Of a stretch of DNA of 64,000 nt, positions 25,847 through 34,526 are shown one piece after another (the stretch's first letter is position 1; the number at the start of each line of letters is the position of its first letter). Origin of the DNA: Hymenobacter polaris (GTDB lineage: Bacteria; Bacteroidota; Bacteroidia; Cytophagales; Hymenobacteraceae); NCBI RefSeq assembly GCF_012927305.1, contig NZ_JABBGH010000003.1, positions 434,001-498,000 on the forward strand, written 5' to 3'. A program made the position numbers and the translations under genes. Below the pieces are notes generated by a model that was not told the DNA's origin, did no database searches, and worked only from the letters and a program-made list of their open reading frames with translations.

Positions 25847-27139
25847 CTAGTCGGTCAGCTCTGCCAGCAGCCTTTGCGCTACTTGCCGCCCGGTGCCCAG
25901 CGCGGCGTTGAGTGAGGGGTAGGCTACCCAATCGCCGCAGCGCCACAGCGTGTTGCCCAGGCGTAGCTCTTGCTGCACGGGCTGATTGGGGGCATACGCA
26001 GGCAGCGCCTGGTCAATCTGATAGGTACGCAGGTGCCGCCAGGTGCTGGCCACCGGGCCAAACCAGGCGGCCAGCTCCCGTTGCAAGCGGGCGGTTAGCT
26101 CGGCCTCGGCCAGCCCATGCGCGCCGTGGGTGCTCACCGATACCAGGTGCTGGCCCGGAGGCGCCGCGGCGGGGCTTACCTCGGCCGGAAACGCCACGTT
26201 GTGGGCCAGCGCGCCCGGCTGGGCATTGAGGTGCAGCAGCCGGTGGCCGTGGCCAGGGGCCGGGCCGCCGGTGGCGAAGTAGGTGCAGGTGGTGGCGTGG
26301 GCCACCGGGTGCGCGGGGGTGGGCAGGGCCAGGCTGCCTAGGCCTCCCAGGCGGGCGGCGGCCGGCCCATCGGTGGCCAGCACAGTGGCAGCAGCGGTCA
26401 GGGTTTCACCGCTGGCTAGCTGCACCGTGCGGCCCGCGTCGAGCACGGCGGCCACGGCCGTGTTTAGGCGCACGGTGCCCGTGGGCAGGCGGGCGGCCAG
26501 CTGCTCAGGCAGTTGCTGTATGCCTAGGGCCGGCACGGCCGCCTCGCCTTTGGTAAACTGCTGGAACACGAACCGGAAAAAATTGCTGGCCGTGCGCAGG
26601 TCGCGGTCCAGGTACACGCCGCCAAAGAAGGGCCGGAAAAAGCTGGTGATTATCTGCTCGCTCCAGCCGTAGCGGCGCAAAAACTGCAGGGTCGTTTCGG
26701 GGTGAGGCAGGGCTAGGAGCGCCTCGGGCGACTGGGCCAGCTGCTCGAGCGCCAGCCGGGCCAGCAGCAGCTTGTCTGGCAGCGTGCCAATGGGCGAGGC
26801 CAGCGCCGCCGGTGCCGCCAGCGGGGCGCGCAGCGGGTTTTCGAGGGTGGTTTCGCGCCCATTGGGCAGGCGCACCACGGCGCCCGAGCGGTAGGTTTTG
26901 AGTTGCAGCGCGCCGTAGTCGAACACGCGTCGGGCCTCGGGGTAGTCGGTCAGCAAAATCTGGAAGCCCCGGTCGAGCCGGAAGCCCTCGCTGGTCAGGT
27001 CGGTGCGCACCCGGCCCCCCACGCCGTCGGCCGCTTCGAGCACCAGCACGGGGCGGCCCGCGCGGTGCAGCCAGTTGGCGCACGCTAGGCCGGCCATGCC
27101 CGCGCCGATAATGATAATGGGGGGTTGTTCGGAGTTCAT
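25847..27139 (-). CDS. FAD-dependent amine-oxidase/desaturase-type oxidoreductase
   Basis: The 430-residue protein has an N-terminal FAD-binding motif, IIIGAGMAGLACANWLHRAG at about residues 8-27. The GG motif EAADGVGGRVRTD follows at about 36-48. Further blocks are FRLDRGFQILLTDYPEARR and a C-terminal GDWVAYPSLNAALGTGRQVA near 405-424, typical of flavin amine oxidases, protoporphyrinogen oxidases and carotenoid or squalene desaturases. The substrate is uncertain; homologues are often called NAD(P)/FAD-dependent oxidoreductases. The upstream gene on the same strand (Tll0287-like heme protein) ends 10 nt before its start, so the two may be co-transcribed. Confidence 0.87.
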   Translation of the reverse strand: MNSEQPPIIIIGAGMAGLACANWLHRAGRPVLVLEAADGVGGRVRTDLTSEGFRLDRGFQILLTDYPEARRVFDYGALQLKTYRSGAVVRLPNGRETTLENPLRAPLAAPAALASPIGTLPDKLLLARLALEQLAQSPEALLALPHPETTLQFLRRYGWSEQIITSFFRPFFGGVYLDRDLRTASNFFRFVFQQFTKGEAAVPALGIQQLPEQLAARLPTGTVRLNTAVAAVLDAGRTVQLASGETLTAAATVLATDGPAAARLGGLGSLALPTPAHPVAHATTCTYFATGGPAPGHGHRLLHLNAQPGALAHNVAFPAEVSPAAAPPGQHLVSVSTHGAHGLAEAELTARLQRELAAWFGPVASTWRHLRTYQIDQALPAYAPNQPVQQELRLGNTLWRCGDWVAYPSLNAALGTGRQVAQRLLAELTD

Positions 27140-27149
27140 AAAGTCAAGT

Positions 27150-27827
27150 TCAAAACAGCTTGGGCATTTTGTGGGGCTTCCATTTCTTGCGGGTTTTCAT
27201 GGTGTAAAACTCCGCCGCCCCACCTTGGGCCAGGGTCAGCTGCCAGGCCCCGAGCACCTGGCCCACCTGCCGGCCGGTGGCGCGCAAGTTTGGGAAGCGC
27301 TCGTGGAGCAGCCCAGCTTCGGCGGCGGTGAGGTCGCGGCCGGGCTGGCCGTGGCAGCGCAGGCACAGGTTGTGGCGCAGCACGATGGGGCGCTGGTAAA
27401 AAAACGTGTCGGCGGCCGGGCGGCCAATCAGGCGCAAGGTGTCGGGCCGCAAGCCGGCGGCTTGGGCGGCCTCGGTGGCCCTGGGGCTGGCGGCGGGCTG
27501 CCACCCCACGCGGCGCGGGGTGGCCCGCCACTTACGGGCCATCGAGTCGACCCTAGGGTAAATTTCGGGGCGGCAGAAAGCGGCGGCGCCAGCCACGCCG
27601 CCGGCGGCCAGCTCGCGGGCCAGGGTGCGGCGCAGCAGCGAATCGGCGTAGCCCGTGAGTGAGTCGCCCGCCCAGCGGGTGGCGTGCAGCAGGTCGGCGG
27701 GCAAGATGCGCTTGACCTCCCAGTTGGCGGTTTCCTCGGCTATCTGCTTGGTGCCGGGCAGGTGCTGCACCTGGTCGGGCTGGCAGGCGGCCAGCAGCAA
27801 CACTAGCAGTAGAAAAGGGTACTTCAT
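27150..27827 (-). CDS. Tll0287-like heme-binding lipoprotein (DUF3365)
   Basis: This 225-residue protein begins with a lipoprotein signal, MKYPFLLLVLLLAACQPDQ (lipobox LLAAC). A DUF3365/Tll0287-like domain follows, with a single heme c motif NLCLRCHGQPG near residues 170-180. The region before it (YQRPIVLRHN) is typical of the family, which has a PAS-like fold and may sense redox state or carry electrons. The ATG at 27827 was chosen over one six codons upstream because the signal peptide begins there. It is the first gene of a short minus-strand unit with the FAD oxidoreductase. Its role is not known. Confidence 0.82.
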   Translation of the reverse strand: MKYPFLLLVLLLAACQPDQVQHLPGTKQIAEETANWEVKRILPADLLHATRWAGDSLTGYADSLLRRTLARELAAGGVAGAAAFCRPEIYPRVDSMARKWRATPRRVGWQPAASPRATEAAQAAGLRPDTLRLIGRPAADTFFYQRPIVLRHNLCLRCHGQPGRDLTAAEAGLLHERFPNLRATGRQVGQVLGAWQLTLAQGGAAEFYTMKTRKKWKPHKMPKLF

Positions 27828-27934
27828 GGAAAGGTGCTTGGCCATGGCGGGCGGCGGGGTGTACGTAGAAAGCCTCGCCTACGGACGTGCCCACCCGGCA
27901 CCGGCGGCGCCACCTACCGCACCCGCAGTAGGGC

Positions 27935-29239
27935 CTAGGCCCCCAGCAGCCAGGCGCGCAGCGCCGCGTAGGTGGGCGCCAGTGGCACGCTCTGCTTGGG
28001 TTTTTCTAGCAGGTAGTGCAGGGCGGCCGGCAGCGCTACCGGGTGGCCCACCAGCGGCTCTACCACCTCTGGAAACTTCACCGGGTGGGCTGTCGCTAAA
28101 AAGAAGCCGGCCGCGCCGGGGTGCTCGGCTTGGTATTGCCCTAGGGCGAAATACGCCACCGCGCCGTGCGGGTCCAGCAGGTAGCCGTGCGCGGCGGCCA
28201 CGCGCCGGATGGTGGCGCGGGTGTCGGCGTCGCTCACGGTGTAGCCGCTCAGCAGCTGGCGGATGGCGGCGTGCTGGTGCTCGAAAAGCTCCAGAATGCG
28301 CACGAAGTTGCTGGGATGCCCCACGTCCATGGCGTTGGAGATGGTGGCTACGGCCGGCTTGGGCTCGAAAAGGCCCGAGCGCAGGTAGGCGGCACCCGCG
28401 TCGTTGGCATTGCAGGCCGCCACGAAGTGCCCCACCGGCAGCCCCGAGGCGTGCGCCAGCAGCCCCGCGCACAAGTTGCCGAAGTTGCCGCTCGGCACCG
28501 CCACCACCGGCGGCGCGGCGTGGCCCGCCGCCTGCCACTGCTGCCAGGCAAAGAGGTAGTAGAGCTGCTGCGGCAGCCAGCGCGCCACGTTGATGCTATT
28601 GGCCGAAGTGAGCGTGCGCTTAGCCGTAAGCGTCTCGTCCTTAAAAGCTTGCTTCACCAGCGCCTGGCAGTCGTCGAAGTTGCCTTGCACCTCCAGGGCC
28701 GTAATATTCTGCCCTAGGGTCGTGAGCTGCAGCTCTTGCAGCGGGCTCACCTTGCCCGTGGGGTAGAGGATGACCACCTCCACGCCCGGCACCCCCAGAA
28801 AGCCGTGCGCCACCGCCCCGCCCGTATCGCCCGAGGTAGCCACCAGCACCGTCACGGGCGCCGCCTTTTCGCTGGAGAAGTACCCTAGGCAGCGGCTCAT
28901 AAACCGCGCGCCCACGTCCTTAAATGCCAGCGTGGGTCCGTGAAACAGCTCCAGCGCCGCGATGCCCGGCGCCACCGGCACCAGCGGAAACTCAAAGTCT
29001 ACCGTTTCGGCGCAAATGCGGCGCAACTCAGCCTCTGGTATGGTATCACCCACGTAGGGCGCCATCACCTCGTAGGCCACCTCGGCCCGCGACAGGGTAG
29101 GCAGCGCGTTCAGAAACTCGGGCGAGAACTGCGGAATACTTGCGGGGAAATACAGGCCCCCATCGGGCGCCTGCCCGGCAATGGTAGCGGCCCGAAAATC
29201 GACTGGGGGCGACTGACGGTTGAGGCTGTAGTAGTGCAT
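27935..29239 (-). CDS. thrC: Threonine synthase
   Basis: ThrC converts O-phosphohomoserine to L-threonine with pyridoxal phosphate. The 434 residues include MHYYSLNRQSPPVDFRAATI at the start, the cofactor Lys107 in GPTLAFKDVG, VLVATSGDTGGAVAHGFLG, VVAVPSGNFGNLCAGLLA and NAMDVGHPSNFVRILELF. This is the enterobacterial-type length and layout. It is the last gene of the minus-strand order thrA-thrB-thrC; a family A repeat separates it from thrB, so it may have its own promoter or be read through. The stop codon TAG sits in a CCTAGG site. Confidence 0.96.
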   Translation of the reverse strand: MHYYSLNRQSPPVDFRAATIAGQAPDGGLYFPASIPQFSPEFLNALPTLSRAEVAYEVMAPYVGDTIPEAELRRICAETVDFEFPLVPVAPGIAALELFHGPTLAFKDVGARFMSRCLGYFSSEKAAPVTVLVATSGDTGGAVAHGFLGVPGVEVVILYPTGKVSPLQELQLTTLGQNITALEVQGNFDDCQALVKQAFKDETLTAKRTLTSANSINVARWLPQQLYYLFAWQQWQAAGHAAPPVVAVPSGNFGNLCAGLLAHASGLPVGHFVAACNANDAGAAYLRSGLFEPKPAVATISNAMDVGHPSNFVRILELFEHQHAAIRQLLSGYTVSDADTRATIRRVAAAHGYLLDPHGAVAYFALGQYQAEHPGAAGFFLATAHPVKFPEVVEPLVGHPVALPAALHYLLEKPKQSVPLAPTYAALRAWLLGA

Positions 29240-29263
29240 CAGCGTAATAAGTTATGATGGAAC

Positions 29264-29352
29264 GTCATGCTGAGCTTGTCGAAGCATCTCTACCGCGTCG
29301 TTGAACGAAGCCAGGCGACGCGGTAGAGATGCTTCGACAAGCTCAGCATGAC
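29264..29352. repeat. Family A inverted repeat (copy 5)
   Basis: 37-nt arms start GTCATGCTGAGCTTGTCGAA and continue GCATCTCTACCGCG, around a loop of about 15 nt (TTGAACGAAGCCAGG). It occupies the thrB-thrC spacer. Confidence 0.88.
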
Positions 29353-29371
29353 CGCCCTGTTTTTGTAAAGT

Positions 29372-30295
29372 TTATATCACCCGCGCTCCCTCGGCCGCAA
29401 TGGGCCCCACGTGCAGGTGGTAGGCTATGCCCATTTTCTCGTACACCGACCCTAGGGCCTCGGCGGCGGCGCGGGCGGTGGCTTCGTCCTTATTGAGCAT
29501 AAAGATGGATGGCCCCGAGCCCGAGATGCCGCCGCCCAGCGCCCCGGCTTCCAGCGCCCGGCGCTTGGCATCGGTTAGGCCGGGGAGGAGGGCGGCGCGG
29601 GCCGGCTCCACGATGTAGTCGTCGAGGGCGCGGCTAATTAGCTCATAATCATGGGTGAGGAAGCCGGCTACCAGGCCCCCCACGTTGGCCCACTGGCGCA
29701 CGGCTAGCCCCAGGGGCACCGATACGGGCAGCACGGCGCGGGCGTCCTTGGTGCGCACCTCAAACTGCGGGTGCACCAGCGCCACCCACAGCGGCGGGGC
29801 GGGCAGGGCCACTACATCCAGCACCGGCGCCACGGCCCGCACTAGCGTGAAGCCCCCGCAAATAGCCGGCGCAATGTTGTCGGCGTGGCGCACGCCCGAG
29901 GCCACCGCCTCGCCGTACATCGCCAAATCAATCAGCTCCTTGGGCGAAAAACGGTTGCCCAGCAGCGCGTTGGCCGCCACCACGGCGCCGGCCGCGCTGG
30001 CCGCACTGCTGCCAATGCCGCTGCCCGGCCGGATGCCCTTGGTTATCTCTACTTCAAACCCTAGGGGCTCGGGCACGGCCCGCAGCAAAGCCAGCAGCGC
30101 CGCGCCGGCCACGTTGCGGTTGGGGTCGGTGGGCAGGTCGTAGTCGTCGAGGTGCCGAATGTGCAGGCCCGGCCGGTCGGTGCGGGTCAGGCGCACGGTG
30201 TCGTAGGGCTCGGTGAGGCACAAACCCAGCACGTCGAAGCCGCAACCGACGTTGGCAATGGTGGCGGGGGCGTGCACCGTAACGGTAGTTTGCAT
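29372..30295 (-). CDS. thrB: Homoserine kinase
   Basis: ThrB phosphorylates L-homoserine with ATP. This 307-residue GHMP kinase starts VTVHAPATIANVGCGFDVLG. It has the ATP-binding loop PGSGIGSSAASAAGAVVA near residues 90-107, HADNIAPAICGGFTLV near 147-162, and the C-terminal GHMP motif GALGGGISGSGPSIFML near 247-263. All family motifs are intact. It is placed between thrA and thrC on the minus strand, with a family B repeat in the thrA-thrB spacer and a family A repeat in the thrB-thrC spacer. Confidence 0.96.
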   Translation of the reverse strand: MQTTVTVHAPATIANVGCGFDVLGLCLTEPYDTVRLTRTDRPGLHIRHLDDYDLPTDPNRNVAGAALLALLRAVPEPLGFEVEITKGIRPGSGIGSSAASAAGAVVAANALLGNRFSPKELIDLAMYGEAVASGVRHADNIAPAICGGFTLVRAVAPVLDVVALPAPPLWVALVHPQFEVRTKDARAVLPVSVPLGLAVRQWANVGGLVAGFLTHDYELISRALDDYIVEPARAALLPGLTDAKRRALEAGALGGGISGSGPSIFMLNKDEATARAAAEALGSVYEKMGIAYHLHVGPIAAEGARVI

Positions 30296-30298
30296 AAG

Positions 30299-30447
30299 TT
30301 CTGGCGGGTGGCCTCACCCCTCGGCCCCCTCTCCGAAAAAAGAGAGGGGGAGCCGAGGCGGCGTAGCAGTACACTTGCGTTAAAAAATTGTCAGGCTCCC
30401 CCTCTTCTTTTCGGAGAGGGGCCGGGGGGTGAGGCCACCCGCCAGAA
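30299..30447. repeat. Family B inverted repeat (copy 3)
   Basis: Arms of about 56 nt start TTCTGGCGGGTGGCCTCACC with core CGGCCCCCTCTCC and differ by a few bases. They fill the whole thrA-thrB spacer, leaving 3 nt on each side. Confidence 0.85.
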
Positions 30448-30450
30448 CGA

Positions 30451-32901
30451 CTACAGCCGCGCCGCCCGAATAATATCCGCAAATACCCCGCTGGCCGTGA
30501 CCTCGGCGCCAGCGCCGGCGCCCTTCACCACCAGCGGCTGCTCGGGATAGCGGTCGGTGTAGAAGAGCACCACGTTGTCCTTGCCGCGCAGCTCGTAGAG
30601 GTCGTGGCCGGGCGCTATCTGCTGCAAGCCCACCGACGCCTTCCCATCCGCATATTGGGCCACGAACTTGAGGCGCTTACCCTTGCCGGCCGCGGCATCG
30701 TAAAGGGCCCGGAAGTGTGGCTCGTGCACGGCTAGTTGCTCGTAGAAGGCGGTCACGTCGCCCTCCAGGCAGCTGGCGGGCAGGAAGCTCTCGTTGGCTA
30801 CGTCGCTCATTTCCAGCGCCTGGCCGGCCTCGCGGGCCAGAATCAGGATTTTGCGGGCCACGTCCGAGCCGTTGAGGTCGAGGCGCGGGTCGGGCTCGGT
30901 GTAGCCCTCGGCCTGGGCCTGGGCCACCACCTCGGCGAAGGGCCGCGAGCCGTCGTAGTTGTTGAACACGAAGTTGAGCGTGCCCGAGAGCACCGCCTGC
31001 ATCCGGCGCACCACGTCGCCGCTGCGCGTGAGGTCGCCTAGGGTGCCAATGACGGGCAGGGCCGCGCCCACGTTGGTTTCGAACAGGTACTTGGTGTTGA
31101 AGTCGCGGGCCAGCTGCTTGAGGTGGCGGTAGCTGGCGTAGGCGCTGCTGGCGGCCACCTTGTTGCAGGCCACCACGGCTACGCTCTTGGCCAGCAGCGG
31201 CGCGTACTGCCCGGCCGCGGCGGGGTTGGCCGTCACGTCCACAAAAATCGAGTTGCGCAGGTTCTTGCTGATTATCAAGTCCGTGAACTCATCCAGTGAC
31301 AGCCGGGGGGCCTCGTTCAGCTCCGCGGGCCAGGAGGCGAGGTCGAGGCCACCTTCGTCGCTCACCAGGCAGTGGCGGCTGTTGGCAATGGCCACCACGC
31401 GCAGGTCGAGGCCCAGCTTGTCGCGCAGGTAGGGCTGCTGCTGGTGCAGCTGGCCCAGCAGCTTGCCGCCCACGTTGCCCGGCCCCAGCACAAACAAATT
31501 CACCTGCTTGTAAGTGGCCTCAAAAAACTCTTCGTGCAGCACGTTGATGGCCTTGCGCACGTCGGCGGCCCGAATCACAGTCGAGATATTGCGCTCGGAG
31601 GCGCCCTGCGCAATGGCCCGGATATTGACCCCGTTATGCCCTAGGGCCCCAAACAGGCGCCCGCTGATGCCGGGGTGGTTGCGCATGTTTTCGCCCACCA
31701 GCGCCACGATGGCCAGCCCCGTTTCGGGCCGCAGCGGGTCGAGGCGGCCGGTGGCAATTTCGCCGGCAAACTCCTCATCCACTACGCGTTGCGCGGCCGC
31801 CACGTCGCCCTCGCTCACGCCCACGCAAATGCTGTGCTCGCTGGAGCTCTGGGTGATGAGCACCACGTTGATGCGGGCCCGCGCCAGCGCCGCAAACAGC
31901 CGCGCCGCAAAGCCCGGCACGCCCACCATGCCGCCGCCCTCCAGGTTGAGCAAGGCCAGGCTGCCGATGCTCGACAGGCCGCGCACTGCGCCGGGGCTGG
32001 GCGGCGGGGCCACCTCCACCAGCGTGCCGTAGTCGTGGGGGGCAAAGGTATTTTTAATCCACATCGGAATGCCCGCCTGCCGCACCGGCTGCACCGTGGG
32101 CGCGTACAGCACCTTGGCCCCAAAGTGCGACAGCTCCATCGCTTCCTCGTAGCTGATGCGCGCGATGGGCCGCGCCGAGCGCACTAGGCGCGGGTCGGCC
32201 GTCAGCATGCCGCTCACGTCGGTCCAGATTTCCAGCTTCGCAGCCCCTAGGGCCGCCGCCAGAATGGCCGCCGTGTAGTCAGAGCCGCCGCGCCCTAGGG
32301 TGGTGGTGTGCCCCTCGGTATCGGCCGCGATAAAGCCCGGCGCTACCCACAGGCTTGCAGGGGTTTGCAGCTGAAAGGCGGTGACGAGTGCTTCGGTCGT
32401 GGCCTCGTCTACCTGCGCCATGCCGAAGCGCGAGTTAGTGCGAATCAGCTGCCGGCTATCAGCCCAGGCGGCCGCCGTGCCGCGCGCGGCAAAGGCCGCC
32501 GCCACCAGCCGGCTGCTCAGCAGCTCGCCGTAGCTCATCAGCCGGTCGAGGGTGCGCGGCGACAGCTCGCCCAGGGCAAAGATGCCATCGGCCAGCAGCG
32601 CCAGCTCGGTGAACTGGGCCGTCAGCCAGGGCTGAATGTCAGCTTGTTGCGCGGCCTGGGGCAGCAGGGCCTCGGCGGCGGTGAGGTGGCGCGCCTCCAG
32701 CTGGCGCAGGGTGGCGCGGAAGCTTTCGTTGCCCGCGGCAGCGGCCTGGCCGGCGCCAATGAGCGCGTCGGTGGTGCCGCCCAGCGCCGACACTACCAGC
32801 ACCACCGGCCCCAGGGTTGACGCCTGCTGCACAATGGCGAGCACCCGCTCGATATTCTCGGCGGAAGCAACCGACGTGCCTCCGAATTTCAAAACTTGCA
32901 T
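30451..32901 (-). CDS. thrA: Bifunctional aspartokinase/homoserine dehydrogenase
   Basis: ThrA carries out the first and third steps from aspartate to threonine. The 816 residues show an aspartokinase domain (about 1-290) starting MQVLKFGGTSVASAENIERV with TLGRGGSDYTAAILAAALGA near 203-222. Two ACT domains follow (about 305-460), with SIGSLALLNLEGGGMVGVPG and IRAIAQGASERNISTVI. The homoserine dehydrogenase part (about 465-816) includes NLFVLGPGNVGGKLLGQLHQ and VLSGTLNFVFNNYDGSRPF. The ACT domains suggest feedback control by threonine, as in Escherichia coli. It is divergent from prfA across a family A repeat. Confidence 0.97.
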   Translation of the reverse strand: MQVLKFGGTSVASAENIERVLAIVQQASTLGPVVLVVSALGGTTDALIGAGQAAAAGNESFRATLRQLEARHLTAAEALLPQAAQQADIQPWLTAQFTELALLADGIFALGELSPRTLDRLMSYGELLSSRLVAAAFAARGTAAAWADSRQLIRTNSRFGMAQVDEATTEALVTAFQLQTPASLWVAPGFIAADTEGHTTTLGRGGSDYTAAILAAALGAAKLEIWTDVSGMLTADPRLVRSARPIARISYEEAMELSHFGAKVLYAPTVQPVRQAGIPMWIKNTFAPHDYGTLVEVAPPPSPGAVRGLSSIGSLALLNLEGGGMVGVPGFAARLFAALARARINVVLITQSSSEHSICVGVSEGDVAAAQRVVDEEFAGEIATGRLDPLRPETGLAIVALVGENMRNHPGISGRLFGALGHNGVNIRAIAQGASERNISTVIRAADVRKAINVLHEEFFEATYKQVNLFVLGPGNVGGKLLGQLHQQQPYLRDKLGLDLRVVAIANSRHCLVSDEGGLDLASWPAELNEAPRLSLDEFTDLIISKNLRNSIFVDVTANPAAAGQYAPLLAKSVAVVACNKVAASSAYASYRHLKQLARDFNTKYLFETNVGAALPVIGTLGDLTRSGDVVRRMQAVLSGTLNFVFNNYDGSRPFAEVVAQAQAEGYTEPDPRLDLNGSDVARKILILAREAGQALEMSDVANESFLPASCLEGDVTAFYEQLAVHEPHFRALYDAAAGKGKRLKFVAQYADGKASVGLQQIAPGHDLYELRGKDNVVLFYTDRYPEQPLVVKGAGAGAEVTASGVFADIIRAARL

Positions 32902-32942
32902 GCTGCTTTTCTTGCTACTTGATAACCAGACTACTAAAAAAC

Positions 32943-33030
32943 TAGAACGTCATGCTGAGCTTGTCGAAGCATCTCTGTCGCGCCGCATTGTGCGGTAGAG
33001 ATGCTTCGACAAGCTCAGCATGACGTTCTA
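32943..33030. repeat. Family A inverted repeat (copy 6)
   Basis: 34-nt arms begin TAGAACGTCATGCTGAGCTT with GAAGCATCTCT, around a 20-nt loop. It lies between the divergent thrA and prfA genes, so it cannot be only a terminator. Confidence 0.85.
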
Positions 33031-33149
33031 ATTCGCTCGCCGGCCGAGAGGCGGCGCTGCGGGGCGCAGTGCTGGCAAGCAGTGGCACTTCCTTCGGGCT
33101 GAAGCAAGCAATAGGAAACAAGCAACATAGTCAGCGGTGTTAGCCCTAG

Positions 33150-33157
33150 TATCTTTG
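33150..33157 (+). promoter_or_regulatory. -7 promoter box for prfA
   Basis: TATCTTTG fits TAnnTTTG exactly and ends 32 nt before the prfA ATG. No TTG at the usual -33 distance is visible. Confidence 0.55.
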
Positions 33158-33189
33158 CAAACTACTGACTATTTTTCTCGACTACCAAA

Positions 33190-34260
33190 ATGCTGGATAA
33201 GTTAGAAGCCATCCGCGAGCGCTACGAAACCGTGAACGAGGAGCTGATGCAGCCCGACGTGATGAGCGACATGAAGCGCTTTAAGACCTTGAATAAAGAA
33301 AACAAGGACCTGGGCAAAATCATGGTTGAGTACCGCGCCTACCAGCAGGTGCTCAGCAACATAGAGAACGCCCGCCAGGTTATCGCCACCGAAAAGGATG
33401 AGGATTTCCGCGAAATGGCCAAGGCCGAGCTGGACGAGCTGCTGCCCGAAAGCGAGCGCCTGGAAGTCGCCCTCAAAGATTTATTAATTCCCAAGGACCC
33501 CAACGACTCCAAGGACGTCATTATGGAGATTCGGGCTGGGGCCGGCGGCGACGAGGCCTCGCTGTTTGCCGGCGACTTGCAGCGCATGTACCTGCGCTAC
33601 GCCGAAAAGCAGGGCTGGAAAATGGAGCTGGTGGACGCGATGGAGGGCACTTCGGGCGGCTACAAGGAAATTATTCTGGCCGTGAAGGGCGAGGACGTGT
33701 ACGCCAAGCTCAAGTTTGAGAGCGGCGTGCACCGCGTGCAGCGCGTGCCGGCCACCGAAACCCAGGGCCGCATCCACACCTCGGTGGCCAGCATCGTGGT
33801 GATGCCGGAGGCCGAGGAATTTGATATTGAACTGGATATGAATGACATCCGCAAGGACCTGTTCATGTCGAGCGGCCCCGGCGGGCAGTCGGTAAACACG
33901 ACGTACTCGGCCGTGCGCCTCACCCACCTCCCCACCGGCATCGTGGCTCAGTGCCAGGACCAGAAGTCGCAGCTCAAGAACTTCGACAAGGCGCTGCAGG
34001 TGCTGCGCTCGCGCATTTTTGAGATTGAGCTGGCCAAAAAGAACGAAGCCGAGGGCGCGCTGCGCAAAGGCATGATTGGTGGCGGCGACCGCTCGGATAA
34101 AATCCGCACCTACAACTACCCCCAGGGCCGCGTGACGGACCACCGCATCGGCTACACGGTGTACAACCTGCCCAGCGTGATGGACGGCAACATCGACGAC
34201 TTCGTAGAACAGCTGCGCCTGGCCGAAAGCGCCGAGAAGCTGCGCGAGGGCGTCGCCTAA
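33190..34260 (+). CDS. prfA: Peptide chain release factor 1
   Basis: RF1 recognises UAA and UAG stop codons and triggers release of the finished protein on the ribosome. The 356-residue length is normal. The catalytic GGQ is at residues 231-233 in [20 protein letters not shown]; its Gln is normally methylated. The stop-recognition domain contains the segment [14 protein letters not shown], where a PxT-type tripeptide (PAT) marks RF1 rather than RF2. The start [15 protein letters not shown] is canonical. It is transcribed alone from a -7 box at 33150, and two repeats follow its stop. Confidence 0.97.
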   Translation: MLDKLEAIRERYETVNEELMQPDVMSDMKRFKTLNKENKDLGKIMVEYRAYQQVLSNIENARQVIATEKDEDFREMAKAELDELLPESERLEVALKDLLIPKDPNDSKDVIMEIRAGAGGDEASLFAGDLQRMYLRYAEKQGWKMELVDAMEGTSGGYKEIILAVKGEDVYAKLKFESGVHRVQRVPATETQGRIHTSVASIVVMPEAEEFDIELDMNDIRKDLFMSSGPGGQSVNTTYSAVRLTHLPTGIVAQCQDQKSQLKNFDKALQVLRSRIFEIELAKKNEAEGALRKGMIGGGDRSDKIRTYNYPQGRVTDHRIGYTVYNLPSVMDGNIDDFVEQLRLAESAEKLREGVA

Positions 34261-34261
34261 T

Positions 34262-34287
34262 CGCAGATTTAACGGATTTAACGGATT
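34262..34287. repeat. 26-nt dispersed repeat, copy 1
   Basis: This sequence with two AACGGATT units, starting CGCAGATTTAACGG, begins at the base after the prfA stop. The same 26 bases occur in opposite orientation at 40524-40549. Confidence 0.75.
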
Positions 34288-34338
34288 CCACCGATACGCT
34301 TGGCTGCGCCAAGCTGACTACGCGGCTGCTAACTATAA

Positions 34339-34460
34339 AAGAACAGCCAATAAGCACGTCATGCTGAGCTTGTCGAAGCATCTCTACCGCGCCGCCTAGG
34401 CCTATTATTCGGGAGAGATGCTTCGCGGGGCTCAGCATGACGTGCTTATTGGCTGTTCTT
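34339..34460. repeat. Family A inverted repeat (copy 7), hybrid arms
   Basis: The outer 31-nt arms (AAGAACAGCCAATAAGCACG and onward) pair perfectly. The inner right arm reads TTCGCGGGGCTCA where the left arm predicts TTCGACAAGCTCA, the same change as the loop of copy 4. Confidence 0.82.
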
Positions 34461-34526
34461 ACAGGACCTAACACCAAACCGGCCCTAGGGCTCGTTTTAG
34501 CGCTATTCTACTCTAAGCTATTGGTA

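Noticed and set aside
27655-28593. Plus-strand open frame of 312 codons opposite thrC and the heme protein
   Set aside because: Both minus-strand genes have full family motifs; the plus frame is Arg/Ala/Pro-rich noise.
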